Positions 25,208-36,134 of a stretch of 64,000 nucleotides of DNA are shown here, piece after piece. The translations under genes and the position numbers were made by a program. This stretch comes from Bacteroidales bacterium. Lineage in GTDB: Bacteria > Bacteroidota > Bacteroidia > Bacteroidales > UBA932. The notes beneath the pieces were generated by a model. The model was not told the origin of the DNA, made no database searches, and worked only from the letters and a program-made list of their open reading frames with translations. Where the stretch lies: NCBI GenBank assembly GCA_017471085.1, contig JAFUWW010000061.1, positions 19,991 through 83,990 of the forward strand, read 5' to 3'. The stretch's first letter is position 1. Every line of letters begins with the position of its first letter.

Positions 25208-27604
25208 CTAGACCGGCCAGATGAGCAGCCCTATCCGGTATGCCGCGAAGGCGAATACCCAGGCGATGAGAATGGTGTACAGGGCCAGGAAAATGGCCCA
25301 GCGCCATTTGCCGGTTTCGTTCTTGATGGCCACGAAGGTGGCGATGCAGGGGAAGTACAGCAGCACGAACACCATGAAGGCGAGGGCGGCGGCGGTGGGC
25401 ACGGTGGCCTTCAAGGCCGATTGCAGGGCGGTGTCGTCCTCGTCGCCCAGCCCTTCGTATTCTTCGCCGTCCTGGGCGTACATCACGCCCATGGTGCTGA
25501 TCACCAGTTCCTTGGCGCCGACGCCGGCGAGCAGGCCCACGTCCATCTTCCAGTTGAAGCCCAGCGGTTCGTTCAACGGTTCGATGACCTTGCCCAGCGT
25601 GCCGATATAGGAATGTTCCTGCTGGTAGGCGGTGGTGGCACCCTCATGCCGCGGGAAGTATCCCAGGAACCAGATGGCGATGGAGAACAGCAGGATGGTG
25701 GTGGCCATCTTCTCCAGGTACTGCTTGCCTTTCTCCCAGGTATGGCGCCAGATGGCCTTTCCGGTAGGTACGCGGTAAGGCGGCAGTTCCATCACGAAAG
25801 GCAGGTCGTCGTCCTTGACGAACTTCGACAGCACCAGGGCCGACAGGATGGCCAGCAAGACGCCCAGCAGATAGATGCCCAGCAGCGCGGTGGCTGGGCT
25901 GCCCGGGAAGAAAGCCCCGGCGAAAAGCACGAAAATGGGCAGCCGTCCGGCGCAGGACATGAACGGGATGATGGCGATGGTCACGAGGCGGCTTTTCCGG
26001 CTCTCGATGCTGCGGGTGGCCATGATGGCCGGCACATTGCATCCGAAGCCCATCACCATGGGAATGAAACTCTTCCCGTGCAGGCCGATCTTGTGCATCA
26101 CCTTGTCCACGATGAAAGCTGCGCGCGCCATGTAGCCGCTGTCTTCCATGATGGAGATGAAGAAGTACAGGATCATGATGTTGGGGAGGAATACCAGCAC
26201 GCTGCCCACGCCGGCGATCACCCCGTCCACCACCAGGTCTTTCACCCAGCCGTCCCGCATGAGACCGCCGACCCAGCCGCCGAACTTGGCGACCAGCCAG
26301 TCGATCCAGTCCATGGGATACTGGCCGATGGTGAAGGTGGCCCAGAAGATGAACCACAGCAGGACCACGAAAATGGGGAAAGCCAGCCACTGGTTGGTGA
26401 CGATGGCGTCGATCCGGTCGGTGAGGGTGCGCTTCGGGCGCTCTTCCTGATAACGCTCGTAAGTTTCTGCCAGGGCGCCCTGGATGAAGGCGTACTTGGC
26501 GTCTACGATGGCGCTTTCCGCGTTGGTGTGCAGGAGTTTCTGGATACGTTCGCTTTCTTCTTCCCGGGCTTTCCGGATGGCATCGGCATTGGGCAGGGTG
26601 CCGATGATGCCTTCCACGTCTTTGTCGGTTTCCAGGTATTTGATGGCGAGGTAACGGGTGGAGTAGCGGGAGCGCACCTGTTCGTTTTCAAAGATGAGGT
26701 CACGCAGCCTGACGATGCTCTTTTCGATTTCCGCTCCGTGGTTGATGTGGATGTGGCGGGCGAGCTTGGGGTCGGACTGTTCGTAGATTTTGATCACCGT
26801 GTCGAAGAGCTCCGGAATCCCCTGTCCGTCGCGGCTCACCGTAGGACAGACCGGCACGCCCAGGAGGTATCCCAGCTGCCGGGTATCCAGCTTGTCGCCT
26901 TTGGCCTGCAGCTCGTCGTACATGTTCAGCGCCATCACCGTGCGGAGGTTCATGTCGATGAGCTGGGTGGTCAGGTACAGGTTGCGCTCGATATTGGAAG
27001 CGTCCACCACGTTCACCACCACGTCCGGCATGGTTTCCAGCAGGTTCTTCCGCACATAGAGTTCTTCCGGCGAATAGGCCGATAAAGAATAGGTGCCCGG
27101 CAGGTCTACCAGCGTGATGTCGTACCCTTTGAATTTGAAATGACCTTCCTTGGCGTCCACGGTGACGCCCGAGTAGTTGCCCACATGTTCGTGGCTGCCG
27201 GAAGCGATGTTGAACAGGGAGGTCTTGCCGCAGTTGGGGTTGCCAACCAGCGCCACGCGGATCACGTGGTGCCGCTCTTCGGCCACATGGGAGAGGGCGC
27301 GGTCCAGCCTTTCCTTCTCCTGCAAGTCCCCGGGCAGAGCCTGCAGGTGCTCGTCGGTGACGAGGGCCTCGCGGGCTTCCTCTTCCGTAACCACCTCTAT
27401 CTGACGGGCTTCCTCCCGCCGGAGAGAAACCTTATAGCCGATGATTTCGTATTCGATGGGGTCTTTGAGCGGGGCGTTGAGCACCACCCGCACTTCCTTT
27501 CCCTGGATAAAGCCCATTTCGATGAGGCGTTTGCGGAAACTGCCGTGTCCGTGGACACGCACGATGACCGCTTTTTCACCTGTTGCAAGCTCTGCAAGTA
27601 TCAT
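25208..27604 (-). CDS. feoB: Ferrous iron transporter, FeoA-FeoB fusion
   Basis: A 798-residue fusion typical of Bacteroidales. Residues 1-75 form a FeoA SH3-like domain (ELATGEKAVIVRVHGHGSF, IEMGFIQGKEV). Then comes the FeoB G domain with G1 GNPNCGKTS near 121-129 and G3 DLPGTYSL, and a membrane domain of about eight helices with Gate motifs (FIPMVMGFGCNVPAIMATR; PFMSCAGRLPIF). It imports Fe2+ under anaerobic conditions. ATG 27604 is used instead of a longer frame. A well-placed promoter precedes it at 27634-27664, divergent from the NhaC-type gene, with a possible metal-responsive dyad between them. Confidence 0.97.
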   Translation of the reverse strand: MILAELATGEKAVIVRVHGHGSFRKRLIEMGFIQGKEVRVVLNAPLKDPIEYEIIGYKVSLRREEARQIEVVTEEEAREALVTDEHLQALPGDLQEKERLDRALSHVAEERHHVIRVALVGNPNCGKTSLFNIASGSHEHVGNYSGVTVDAKEGHFKFKGYDITLVDLPGTYSLSAYSPEELYVRKNLLETMPDVVVNVVDASNIERNLYLTTQLIDMNLRTVMALNMYDELQAKGDKLDTRQLGYLLGVPVCPTVSRDGQGIPELFDTVIKIYEQSDPKLARHIHINHGAEIEKSIVRLRDLIFENEQVRSRYSTRYLAIKYLETDKDVEGIIGTLPNADAIRKAREEESERIQKLLHTNAESAIVDAKYAFIQGALAETYERYQEERPKRTLTDRIDAIVTNQWLAFPIFVVLLWFIFWATFTIGQYPMDWIDWLVAKFGGWVGGLMRDGWVKDLVVDGVIAGVGSVLVFLPNIMILYFFISIMEDSGYMARAAFIVDKVMHKIGLHGKSFIPMVMGFGCNVPAIMATRSIESRKSRLVTIAIIPFMSCAGRLPIFVLFAGAFFPGSPATALLGIYLLGVLLAILSALVLSKFVKDDDLPFVMELPPYRVPTGKAIWRHTWEKGKQYLEKMATTILLFSIAIWFLGYFPRHEGATTAYQQEHSYIGTLGKVIEPLNEPLGFNWKMDVGLLAGVGAKELVISTMGVMYAQDGEEYEGLGDEDDTALQSALKATVPTAAALAFMVFVLLYFPCIATFVAIKNETGKWRWAIFLALYTILIAWVFAFAAYRIGLLIWPV

Positions 27605-27633
27605 AGTCTGTTTTTGATTTTTTGCGCTGGGCG

Positions 27634-27664
27634 CAAAATTACGGCGGTTTGCCCGTCTGCACAA
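27634..27664 (-). promoter_or_regulatory. Promoter of feoAB
   Basis: Minus-strand -7 TAATTTTG at 27641-27634 and -33 TTG at 27664-27662, spacer exactly 20 nt. The leader is about 25 nt. Confidence 0.75.
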
Positions 27665-27709
27665 TCCTTATTTATGGGGATATCGGCTGCAAATTTATCC
27701 CTATTATGG

Positions 27710-27739
27710 TGCAACTTGGTTGCAAATGCCTTATCTTTG
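27710..27739 (+). promoter_or_regulatory. Promoter with dyad TGCAAC-TTG-GTTGCA ahead of the NhaC-type antiporter
   Basis: The dyad TGCAAC (27710-27715), TTG, GTTGCA (27719-27724) sits just upstream of the -7 box TATCTTTG (27732-27739), where a repressor would block polymerase. The same dyad precedes the P-type ATPase -7 box at 43933. It lies 46 nt from the feoAB -33, so it could affect both genes. Confidence 0.55.
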
Positions 27740-27761
27740 CAGTCCCCAAACGAACTATCTG

Positions 27762-29087
27762 ATGGCAATCAATACCGAAAAAACCGAACACCGGGCACCA
27801 TCGGCCCGGAAAATGAACGGCTGGCTGGCGCTGAGTCCGCTGGCGGTGTTCCTGGCGGTCTATGTGGCGGCGTCCCTGGTGGCCCGTGATTTCTATAAGA
27901 TTCCCGTCGCGGCGGCCTTCATCATTGCATCGGCCTACGCCTTGCTCATTACGCGGGGCGTGGAGAAGACGGATGACAAACTGTCCATTTTCTCGGAGGG
28001 CGCCGGCAACAAGAACGTGCTGCTGATGATCTGGATCTTCGTGCTGGCGGGGGCTTTTGCGGCCACGGCCCGGGAGATAGGCGCCATTGACGCCACGGTG
28101 AACGCCACGCTCCACATCCTGCCCGGGAAGCTGATCTACGCAGGCCTTTTCCTGGCGGCCTGCTTCATTTCCATGGCCATCGGCACGTCGGTGGGTACCA
28201 TCGTGGCGCTGGTCCCCATCGCTTCCGGCATCGCGTCGGAAACGGGCATCGGCATTCCTTTTATTACTGCCATCGTGGTGGGCGGCGCTTTCTTCGGCGA
28301 CAACCTCTCTTTCATCTCCGACACCACCGTGGCGGCCACCAAGAGCCAGGGCTGTTCCATGCGCGACAAGTTCAGGGCTAACCTGTGGATTGCCGCTCCG
28401 GCCGCCGTCATCGTGGCTGCGGTGTACGTAGTCATGGGTCTGCAGGTGGAGGCTGCGCCTGCCGCCGCGCCGGTGCAGTGGCTGGGGCTGGTGCCGTATC
28501 TGCTGGTCATCGGCCTGGCGCTCGCGGGGGTGAACGTGGTCACCGTGCTGGCTGTCGGCATCGGGGTGAACGGTGTTATCGGCTGGGCTACCGGCGCTTA
28601 CGGATTCGTCGGCTGGATGGCCTCCATCGGCGAAGGCATCGGGTCGATGGGCGAACTCATCATTGTCTCGCTGCTGGCGGGCGGGCTGCTGGAAATCATC
28701 CGCTACAACGGCGGGATGGCCTTCATCATCGGCGGTCTCACGCGCAGGATCGGCGGGAAGCGGGCTGCCGGTTTCTCCATCGCTGCGCTGGTGTCGCTGG
28801 TCAACCTTTGTACGGCCAACAATACCATCGCCATCATCACGGTAGGACCTCTGGCAAAGGATATTACGGAGCGTTTCGGCCTGGATCCGCGCAAGACGGC
28901 TTCCATCCTGGACACGTTCTCCTGCTTTGTGCAGGGAATCATCCCTTATGGGGCGCAGATGCTCATGGCCAGCGGCCTGGCAGGGGTTTCCGCGGCGGCC
29001 ATCATCGGCCATCTGTATTACCCTTTTGCGCTGGGAATTGTCGCGGCCCTGTCCATTCTTTTCCGTTTTCCCCGGAAATATTCTTAA
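27762..29087 (+). CDS. NhaC-family Na+/H+ antiporter
   Basis: A 441-residue membrane protein with about 11 hydrophobic segments. Family features: FISMAIGTSVGTIVALVPIA, VVGGAFFGDNLSFISDTTVAA (conserved acidic pocket) and a late LVNLCTANNTIAIITVGP. NhaC-type proteins exchange Na+ (or organic acids in MleN) for H+. ATG 27762 is chosen because the longer frame would include the promoter. It is divergent from feoAB across 157 nt. The shared metal-type dyad raises the option that its true substrate or regulation is tied to metals; this is inference. Confidence 0.88.
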   Translation: MAINTEKTEHRAPSARKMNGWLALSPLAVFLAVYVAASLVARDFYKIPVAAAFIIASAYALLITRGVEKTDDKLSIFSEGAGNKNVLLMIWIFVLAGAFAATAREIGAIDATVNATLHILPGKLIYAGLFLAACFISMAIGTSVGTIVALVPIASGIASETGIGIPFITAIVVGGAFFGDNLSFISDTTVAATKSQGCSMRDKFRANLWIAAPAAVIVAAVYVVMGLQVEAAPAAAPVQWLGLVPYLLVIGLALAGVNVVTVLAVGIGVNGVIGWATGAYGFVGWMASIGEGIGSMGELIIVSLLAGGLLEIIRYNGGMAFIIGGLTRRIGGKRAAGFSIAALVSLVNLCTANNTIAIITVGPLAKDITERFGLDPRKTASILDTFSCFVQGIIPYGAQMLMASGLAGVSAAAIIGHLYYPFALGIVAALSILFRFPRKYS

Positions 29088-29096
29088 CTTAGCGGC

Positions 29097-29678
29097 GTGA
29101 AAACGTCTCTGCATATCGAGGTCCCCGGCGGGTCGGAGAAGATTCTGCTGCACGCCTGCTGCGCTCCGTGCTCCGGCGCCATCGTGGAGTGCCTGACGGA
29201 GCGGGGCTACAGGCCTGTCATCTTCTATTCCAACTCCAATATCTACCCGCGCGAGGAATACGACCACCGCAGGGACGAGTGTGTACGCTATGCGAAGGTG
29301 TGGGGCCTGGAAATCGTGGAGGACGAGTACGACCATGCCCTCTGGGGCACCTGCGCCGCCGGGCTGGAGAATGAGCCCGAAAGGGGAGGCCGATGCCTGC
29401 AGTGCTTCAAGTTCCGCCTGCTGAGGGCCGCCCGATATGCCTCCGCCCAGGGTTTCGAGGTGCTCGCCACCACGCTGGCATCGTCCCGCTGGAAGAACCT
29501 GGAGCAGGTGAACGCGGCGGGCGAGTGGGCCTGTTCGCAGGTGGAGGGGGTGAAATGGTGGCCCCAGAACTGGCGGAAAGGCGGCCTGCAGGAGCGCCGC
29601 GGCCAGATTGTCAAGGAACAGAATTTTTATAACCAGCTATATTGCGGCTGTGAATTTTCAAAAAGAGAAGAAGTATGA
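29097..29678 (+). CDS. queH: Epoxyqueuosine reductase QueH
   Basis: A 193-residue protein from GTG 29097 (no nearby ATG). N-terminal HACCAPCSG supplies Cys21, Cys22 and Cys25; C-terminal YCGCEFS supplies Cys183 and Cys185. SNSNIYPREEYDHRRDECVR and CLQCFKFRL are also family marks (former DUF208). QueH reduces epoxyqueuosine to queuosine in GUN-anticodon tRNAs and replaces QueG in many anaerobes, using a 4Fe-4S cluster and a second metal. The start is 9 nt after the antiporter stop and the end overlaps the next gene by ATGA. Confidence 0.95.
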   Translation: MKTSLHIEVPGGSEKILLHACCAPCSGAIVECLTERGYRPVIFYSNSNIYPREEYDHRRDECVRYAKVWGLEIVEDEYDHALWGTCAAGLENEPERGGRCLQCFKFRLLRAARYASAQGFEVLATTLASSRWKNLEQVNAAGEWACSQVEGVKWWPQNWRKGGLQERRGQIVKEQNFYNQLYCGCEFSKREEV

Positions 29679-30235
29679 AAAAGTTTTTGGTTGCCGGCCT
29701 TGCGGCTGTGCTTTTCACCTGTCTGGCCGGACCGGAAGCCCGTGCGCAGTACTGGCCTTCCTCCATCGAGCAGGAGCGCGGCCGTCTGGTAAGTGACACG
29801 GACGAGGTGCTGCCGGACTATATGGTGCAGCGCCTGGTGGGCGATGAAATCTACAATGAAACCTATCTCGGTGCCCGGAAACAGTACAAGACGGGCAAGC
29901 GGCTCATCATCGGCGGCCTTGTCGCGGGCAGTGCCGGCCTGGTGGTTTCCGGCGTCTCCCTCGGCGTGTTCATGGCCGATTATATCCGGATGTGGGGCAC
30001 CACCGACAATGTCTGGGACAATTTCTCCGGAGCCAAGGATTCCGTTTCCTGGTTCTACCGGGGCTTCACCGTCGCCGGTGCAGGCGCCGCCCTCTTCTCG
30101 GCCGGCCTCATTTTCAAGACCATCGGCTGGAAACGCCTGGAATGGGTGGCGGACTCCTACAACCAGTCGCAACATCCTGTGACTGTGGCTTTTGGCCCCG
30201 GCCATTATGGAACGGGACTCACCGTCACTTTCTAG
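29675..30235 (+). CDS. Hypothetical secreted or membrane protein with two TM segments
   Basis: 186 residues; not recognised. A signal peptide ends near ARA-Q (residue 24). Two hydrophobic segments follow: IIGGLVAGSAGLVVSGVSLG (about 77-98) and a Gly/Ala-rich one near 128-148 (VAGAGAALFSAGLIF). The C-terminus (VTVAFGPGHYGTGLTVTF) ends in a Phe like a beta-strand. It is coupled to queH by a 4-nt overlap, but no functional link is evident. Confidence 0.75.
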   Translation: MKKFLVAGLAAVLFTCLAGPEARAQYWPSSIEQERGRLVSDTDEVLPDYMVQRLVGDEIYNETYLGARKQYKTGKRLIIGGLVAGSAGLVVSGVSLGVFMADYIRMWGTTDNVWDNFSGAKDSVSWFYRGFTVAGAGAALFSAGLIFKTIGWKRLEWVADSYNQSQHPVTVAFGPGHYGTGLTVTF

Positions 30236-30286
30236 GAATCCGAAGAATTGATTACTGCCTGGGCGGGGAATCCCTACATTTTGGGA

Positions 30287-30317
30287 TTGCCCGCCTGCCG
30301 TTTCCCCCGTACCTTTG
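30287..30317 (+). promoter_or_regulatory. Promoter of a short transcript upstream of the hemerythrin gene
   Basis: -33 TTG at 30287-30289 and -7 TACCTTTG at 30310-30317, spacer exactly 20 nt. The only thing downstream before the next promoter is the candidate small RNA ending at a terminator. Confidence 0.7.
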
Positions 30318-30321
30318 CATC

Positions 30322-30411
30322 AGAAAAGAATGACAAGCCATATAGTTTGAAAGTTTTAGATCCTTTTATTGTTGTGTTGCCTTCCGCGCTGTGAAGCCCG
30401 GAAGGTTTTTT
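30322..30411 (+). ncRNA. Candidate small RNA or attenuator (about 90 nt)
   Basis: The region from the predicted start near 30322 contains a six-codon mini-ORF (MTSHIV, ATG at 30330, TGA ends 30350) and ends in hairpin CCTTCCG-N12-CGGAAGG (30380-30405) followed by seven T. A second promoter (-7 at 30429-30436) directly after it drives the hemerythrin gene, so the upstream promoter makes either a free small RNA or an attenuated leader. Confidence 0.5.
30380..30411 (+). terminator. Intrinsic terminator between the two promoters
   Basis: Stem CCTTCCG (30380-30386) with CGGAAGG (30399-30405), 12-nt loop, and TTTTTTT at 30406-30412. Plus-strand orientation. Confidence 0.75.
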
Positions 30412-30442
30412 TATTCGGACACATTTTGTAACTTTGTATGTT

Positions 30443-31141
30443 ATGACACAGAATACAGAAAGATACCTCCTTAGCCCTTCCATGAAGATGGCGGAGCTGA
30501 TGGACATCGATTTCCGCCTGCTGGGCGTCCTTACCCGCATGGGGCTTTCCTTCGGCTTCGGCGAGGCCACCGTGGAGGAAGTGTGCCTCAAGGGCGGCAT
30601 CAATCCGGAATCGTTCCTGCTCATCTGCCGGGTGTACGCCTACGACGGCTACCGCCCCACACAGGACGTGCTGGAAAAGGCCGACCTGCGCGAGATCGTC
30701 AACTATCTCCACCGTTCCCACGCCTACTACATGCACGTGGCGATGGCCGAGCTTTCCAATTCCCTGGAGCAGATGATCCGGCCCTGCGATGCGCGGCGCC
30801 AAAGCATCATGCGCACGTTCTTCGAGCAGTATAAGGAAGAGCTTTCCAAACACTTCGAATACGAAGAAAATCAGGTGTTTCCGTATGTAGAGGCCGTGCT
30901 GGGCCACCGGAAAGACAGCCCGTTCACCATCGGCGAGTACGAGCAGAACCATTCCAACGTGGAGGAAAAACTGGACGACCTGAAGAACCTGGTGATGAAG
31001 TACATGCCCGCCCAGTGCGACCAGCAGGAAGCCTACAGGGTGCTCTTCTACATCTATTCCCTGGAAACGGACCTTCGCAAGCACACCATCATCGAAGACG
31101 AGATCCTGGTGCCCATGGTGGGGAGGATGGAAAATGAGTAG
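30443..31141 (+). CDS. Hemerythrin-like di-iron protein (RIC/YtfE-related)
   Basis: A 232-residue four-helix di-iron protein. Likely ligands: His90/His93 (YLHRSHAYYMH), His137 and Glu141 (HFEYEE), His170 (EQNHSNVEEKL), His214 and Glu218 (LRKHTIIEDE). RIC/YtfE proteins repair nitrosatively or oxidatively damaged iron-sulfur clusters. The N-terminal 80 residues form a separate helical part rather than a standard ScdA domain. ATG 30443 is only 6 nt after a TAACTTTG box (30429-30436), so the mRNA may be leaderless. The next gene, a LuxR-type regulator, overlaps by 8 nt, suggesting a sensor/regulator unit. Confidence 0.85.
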   Translation: MTQNTERYLLSPSMKMAELMDIDFRLLGVLTRMGLSFGFGEATVEEVCLKGGINPESFLLICRVYAYDGYRPTQDVLEKADLREIVNYLHRSHAYYMHVAMAELSNSLEQMIRPCDARRQSIMRTFFEQYKEELSKHFEYEENQVFPYVEAVLGHRKDSPFTIGEYEQNHSNVEEKLDDLKNLVMKYMPAQCDQQEAYRVLFYIYSLETDLRKHTIIEDEILVPMVGRMENE

Positions 31142-31727
31142 GAGGCTTTTGTTGGTCGTTCCTTCGGCCATCGTGGCCAAGGGACTGGAGCAGATTTTCA
31201 ACGACCTGGGCGAATTCGAGGTGTGCGCCATCCTGTCGGACCTTTCCGGCACCGGCGACGCCCAGCTCCGTTCCATCGCCCCGGACGTGGTGATTCTGGA
31301 TCCCTGCATTTTCGACTATGCCTCGCGGCTCAGCGCCAAGAACCGCCTGTCGGCCCTTACCGACGCGGTGATTCTGGCGGTGGCAGGGCCTTTTTCCGAC
31401 GAAGAGGCGCTCCGGCAGTGGGACGGCGTCATCGGCCTGATGGACAGCCCTACGGCCATTATCCGGAAGGTGCGGGCGGCGCTGGAAGGCCGGGAAGACG
31501 CACCCAAGCCGGAAGGGGAGGAACTCAGCGCCCGCGAGAAGGAAATCCTGGTGTGCGTGGCCAAGGGCATGCTCAACAAGGAGATTGCCGACCTGTACAA
31601 CATTTCCATCTACACCGTCATCACCCACCGCAAGAACATCACCCGCAAGACGGGCATCAAAACCGTAGCCGGCCTCACCGTCTATGCATTGCTGAACAAT
31701 CTGATCGACATGAACACTGTAGAATAA
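31134..31727 (+). CDS. LuxR-type regulator with degenerate receiver domain
   Basis: 197 residues. The C-terminal HTH is a clear GerE/LuxR domain (LSAREKEILVCVAKGMLNKEI, YTVITHRKNITRKTGI). The N-terminal receiver-like fold lacks the acidic pair after strand 1 (VVPSAIV in place of a DD motif), although Asp56 sits at the phosphorylation position in VVILDPC. It may respond to a protein or ligand rather than to a kinase. No histidine kinase is nearby; instead it overlaps the hemerythrin gene by 8 nt. Fe-S or redox status sensed by that protein is a plausible input (inference). Confidence 0.85.
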   Translation: MSRRLLLVVPSAIVAKGLEQIFNDLGEFEVCAILSDLSGTGDAQLRSIAPDVVILDPCIFDYASRLSAKNRLSALTDAVILAVAGPFSDEEALRQWDGVIGLMDSPTAIIRKVRAALEGREDAPKPEGEELSAREKEILVCVAKGMLNKEIADLYNISIYTVITHRKNITRKTGIKTVAGLTVYALLNNLIDMNTVE

Positions 31728-31730
31728 ACT

Positions 31731-32309
31731 ATGGATTACAAAAAGTATCTGAAATTCTATCCGAACTTTCCCATCGAGGGTGTCAATTTCGTGGATATCA
31801 TGCCTTTCATCCAGGACAAGGCGCTTTTCACTTCGCTGGTCAAGGATTTGGGCGCGCTTTGCGTCTGCCCCAACATCGTGGCGCCGGAAGCCCGTGGTTT
31901 CCTGTTCGCCGCTCCCATGCTGGCCCTCTGCCCGCATGTGGAGAACATCATCCCTTTCCGCAAGAAAGGCAAACTGCCCTATGCGGAAGGAGACCTGGTA
32001 GGCCTGGAGATAACCAAGGAATACGGCAAGGACCAGATTTATTTCCGTCTGTCCGACGTGGCGGCGGGAAAACCCGAAGGAGACGTGTTCGAGGTCACCT
32101 TTTTTGACGATATCCTGGCCACCGGCGGTACGGCCATGGGCATAGCCAAGGGGCTGGAGTCCCACAAAGTGGTGGTGGACGGGAAGTCCTACGGGATCAA
32201 GGTGAAGGATTTCGTGTTTCTGGTGGAGATTGACGATCTGCCCGGCCGGTCCTTGCTGGAAGGAATCGCCCCGGTCAAGGCCCTGATCCACGTCAGAGAG
32301 TCGGAGTAG
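31731..32309 (+). CDS. apt: Adenine-phosphoribosyltransferase-like protein
   Basis: A 192-residue type I phosphoribosyltransferase. The PRPP-binding loop is VTFFDDILATGGTA, and the N-terminus (YPNFPIEGVNFVDIMPFIQD) and IVAPEARGFLFAAP match adenine PRTases, which salvage adenine to AMP. The loop starts FF rather than the usual VV/IV and the protein is slightly longer than standard Apt, so another purine base cannot be excluded. It lies 3 nt after the LuxR gene and probably belongs to the same transcript. It overlaps the convergent gene by 17 nt. Confidence 0.85.
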   Translation: MDYKKYLKFYPNFPIEGVNFVDIMPFIQDKALFTSLVKDLGALCVCPNIVAPEARGFLFAAPMLALCPHVENIIPFRKKGKLPYAEGDLVGLEITKEYGKDQIYFRLSDVAAGKPEGDVFEVTFFDDILATGGTAMGIAKGLESHKVVVDGKSYGIKVKDFVFLVEIDDLPGRSLLEGIAPVKALIHVRESE

Positions 32310-32805
32310 GGTCTGCGCTGCCGTCGGAGGCCTTGAAGTCGAACCGGCTGCCGTGCCAGGTCCAGGAACACAGTGCCTCTCCGCGGCGGATTGAAAGCAC
32401 CTGGCGGAAGATGCGGATTTCCGAGACGCCGTCGGCCCCCATCCGGCCGATGGCCTTCCATCGGCCCCCGGAAAGCGAATAGACGGTGGCGGAGAGCCTT
32501 TCTCCGCTGCGGCGGCCTACGACAAGTTCCGGCGCTCCGTTCCCGGTAAAATCATGGATGCCGATGACGGTGTCGCCGGCGCCGCTTTCCATGGAAGTGC
32601 CGTCGATGGCGACCGTTCCGTCATTCACTACGGCCGTGTGTCCGCTGCCGCCGGCGCGGAAATCCAGCGAACCGGCGTTCCCGAAGAAATAACTGTCCAG
32701 TCCAAGGACGAAAGTCTTGGACGCGTTGTCGCTGTAGGAACGGGTCTGCGCCCGGCCGGGAATGAGGGCAGCCCAAACCGCCAAAAAACAAAAAAGTCGT
32801 CTCAT
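32293..32805 (-). CDS. Hypothetical secreted protein
   Basis: 170 residues with a signal peptide (LFCFLAVWAALIPGRAQ). Contains FG-GAP/VCBS-like phrases (GDTVIGIHDFTGNGAPELVVG; SLSGGRWKAIGRMG) that suggest a small beta-propeller fragment or beta-sandwich. Function unknown. ATG 32805 lies 6 nt after a TACCTTTG box (32819-32812), another likely leaderless gene. It is convergent with the apt-like gene, overlapping it by 17 nt. Confidence 0.7.
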   Translation of the reverse strand: MRRLFCFLAVWAALIPGRAQTRSYSDNASKTFVLGLDSYFFGNAGSLDFRAGGSGHTAVVNDGTVAIDGTSMESGAGDTVIGIHDFTGNGAPELVVGRRSGERLSATVYSLSGGRWKAIGRMGADGVSEIRIFRQVLSIRRGEALCSWTWHGSRFDFKASDGSADPTPTL

Positions 32806-32848
32806 ACCCTGCAAAGGTAATTATTAATCTCTTCATAATTGCCGTGCA

Positions 32849-35952
<3,104 letters not shown>

Positions 35953-35959
35953 CGCCCTG

Positions 35960-35994
35960 AAAAAAACGGGATGCCTCCCGAAGGTGACATCCCG
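35960..35994 (-). terminator. Intrinsic terminator of the candidate small RNA
   Basis: Minus-strand stem CGGGATG with CATCCCG, inner CCT-AGG pairs, then TTTTTTT at 35966-35960. Lies 8 nt after the guaA stop on the opposite strand. Confidence 0.75.
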
Positions 35995-36023
35995 ACCGAT
36001 AAAGACAGAGAGAGTTTTATTGG
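35960..36023 (-). ncRNA. Candidate small RNA convergent with guaA (about 64 nt)
   Basis: A complete minus-strand transcription unit: promoter at 36029-36059, predicted start near 36023, and intrinsic terminator CGGGATG...CATCCCG (35994-35967) followed by seven T (35966-35960). The RNA has an unpaired CU-rich 5' part (ACTCTCTCTGTCTTTATC) and one terminal hairpin, the usual build of a trans-acting small RNA. No good ORF fits inside. Confidence 0.55.
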
Positions 36024-36028
36024 TACGG

Positions 36029-36059
36029 CAAAGATAAACTCTCCGCTTTGTTGGCACAA
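36029..36059 (-). promoter_or_regulatory. Promoter of the candidate small RNA
   Basis: Minus-strand -7 TATCTTTG at 36036-36029 and -33 TTG at 36059-36057 with a spacer of exactly 20 nt. No protein gene lies downstream in this orientation. Confidence 0.75.
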
Positions 36060-36108
36060 GTGTTTTTGTTGCGAATCAGCAAAATCGGCGTTGCAAATTG
36101 AATAAATG

Positions 36109-36134
36109 AAAAGGGGGGCTTTACCCCCTTTTTT
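36109..36134. terminator. Bidirectional terminator at the end of the membrane AraC gene
   Basis: AAAAGGGGG (36109-36117), loop GCTTTA, CCCCCTTTT (36124-36132), with A and T tracts on both sides. It overlaps the last codon and stop of the minus-strand regulator. Confidence 0.85.
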
